From JACMMS01 sp043758775 (lineage in GTDB: Bacteria > Pseudomonadota > Gammaproteobacteria > Burkholderiales > Methylophilaceae): a stretch of DNA of 13,286 nt. Positions 13,114 through 13,286 of this stretch are shown here, piece after piece. The stretch spans positions 1 to 13,286 of the forward strand of contig JAYVMU010000041.1 in assembly GCA_043758775.1 (NCBI GenBank). Reading direction: 5' to 3'. Below the pieces are notes generated by a model. It saw only the letters and a program-made list of their open reading frames with translations. It was not told the DNA's origin and ran no database searches. Position 1 is the first letter of the stretch; the number at the start of each line of letters is the position of its first letter. A program made the translations under genes and the position numbers.

Positions 13114-13157
13114 AGGTTTTATTGATCATTTTAATAAAACTTAAACGTTAATAAAAC
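13114..13157 (+). repeat. Alternative stems in the tuf leader
   Basis: GTTTTATT (13116-13123) can pair with AATAAAAC at 13133-13140, or with a second identical copy at 13150-13157. The longer direct repeat TTAATAAAAC occurs at 13131-13140 and 13148-13157 (period 17). The first hairpin can extend to about 12 pairs (13114-13142) with two wobbles. It lies in the 136-base spacer between tRNA-Thr and tuf; a regulatory role is speculative. Confidence 0.45.
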
Positions 13158-13187
13158 ATGATAATAAATTTTTTAAAGGACTAAAAA

Positions 13188-13286
13188 ATGGCAAAAGGTA
13201 AATTCGAGCGGACGAAGCCGCACGTCAACGTTGGCACGATTGGCCACGTGGATCACGGTAAGACCACATTAACAGCAGCGATCACC
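13188..13286 (+). CDS. tuf: Elongation factor Tu, N-terminal part (cut by the window end)
   Basis: EF-Tu delivers aminoacyl-tRNA to the ribosome as a GTPase. Only the first 33 codons are present, beginning MAKGKFERTKPHVNVGTIGHVDHGKTTLT; the G1 phosphate-binding loop GHVDHGKT is visible at 19-26. AAGGA (13176-13180) lies seven bases before the ATG. The truncation is only the window edge: the frame is open to the last base. The tRNA-Thr-Tyr-Gly-Thr genes upstream match the E. coli tufB operon, so this is the tRNA-linked tuf copy. A second copy elsewhere, near rpsG-fusA, is likely but not seen here. Confidence 0.96.
   Translation, partial: MAKGKFERTKPHVNVGTIGHVDHGKTTLTAAIT

Noticed and set aside
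13088..13116. TTGATT with CATAGA/TAGACA as a separate tuf promoter
   Set aside because: The spacing of 13 or 15 bases and poor -10 matches make it unconvincing; the strong promoter at 12675 already serves the cluster.

Overview
The window reads as chromosomal core-genome DNA from an AT-leaning betaproteobacterium. The HisH-HisA-HisF-HisI-HisE-HIT order, the TatABC and PetABC sequences and the sspA-sspB pair fit this group, and the protein sequences most resemble Methylophilaceae (Methylotenera-like). The family assignment is an inference from pattern recognition; no search was run. There is no sign of phage, insertion sequence, CRISPR or plasmid.

Layout from left to right. (1) Positions 50-3326, + strand: the distal histidine operon hisH-hisA-hisF-hisI-hisE, tightly packed with ATGA/TAATG overlaps from hisF onward, ending in a HinT-type histidine triad gene. 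(2) Positions 3328-4795: a divergent two-gene cassette, made of a SufR-like winged-helix regulator with cysteines in the SufR [4Fe-4S] spacing (- strand, TTG start) and a ferritin-like protein with a twin-arginine signal peptide (+ strand). The 232-bp spacer between them is rich in palindromes. The cassette sits between HIT and tatA, which are usually neighbours in this group. (3) Positions 5051-6466: tatA-tatB-tatC, the twin-arginine translocase. (4) Positions 6479-7615, - strand: a membrane-anchored, single-PDZ, DegS-like serine protease that converges on tatC, followed by a divergent NIF3/YbgI-family gene (7670-8428). (5) Positions 8577-11252: petA-petB-petC, the cytochrome bc1 complex. (6) Positions 11356-12400: sspA-sspB, a stress regulator and the ClpXP adaptor. 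(7) Positions 12547-13286: tRNA-Thr(UGU), tRNA-Tyr(GUA), tRNA-Gly(UCC), tRNA-Thr(GGU) and the first 33 codons of tuf (EF-Tu), the same order as the E. coli thrU-tyrU-glyT-thrT-tufB cluster.

Functional links. The Tat translocase lies close to two probable substrates: the ferritin-like protein (signal SRRNF) and the Rieske protein PetA (variant signal KRKFL). Both bind metal cofactors and would be folded before export, so the middle of the window can be read as a metalloprotein-export and respiration neighbourhood. The SufR-like regulator is a candidate iron-sulfur or redox sensor for the ferritin-like gene. The most unusual item is therefore this regulator/ferritin cassette with its palindromic control region. 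The remaining genes are standard housekeeping genes, with some notable RNA-level structure: a tatC/protease junction hairpin, tandem hairpins before tatA, repeats before sspA, and alternative stems in the tuf leader.

No stretch longer than 300 bases lacks a gene. The longest gaps are 4796-5050 (hairpins and the tatA promoter) and 3955-4186 (the divergent control region). Bases 1-49 lie upstream of hisH and hold nothing I can identify.
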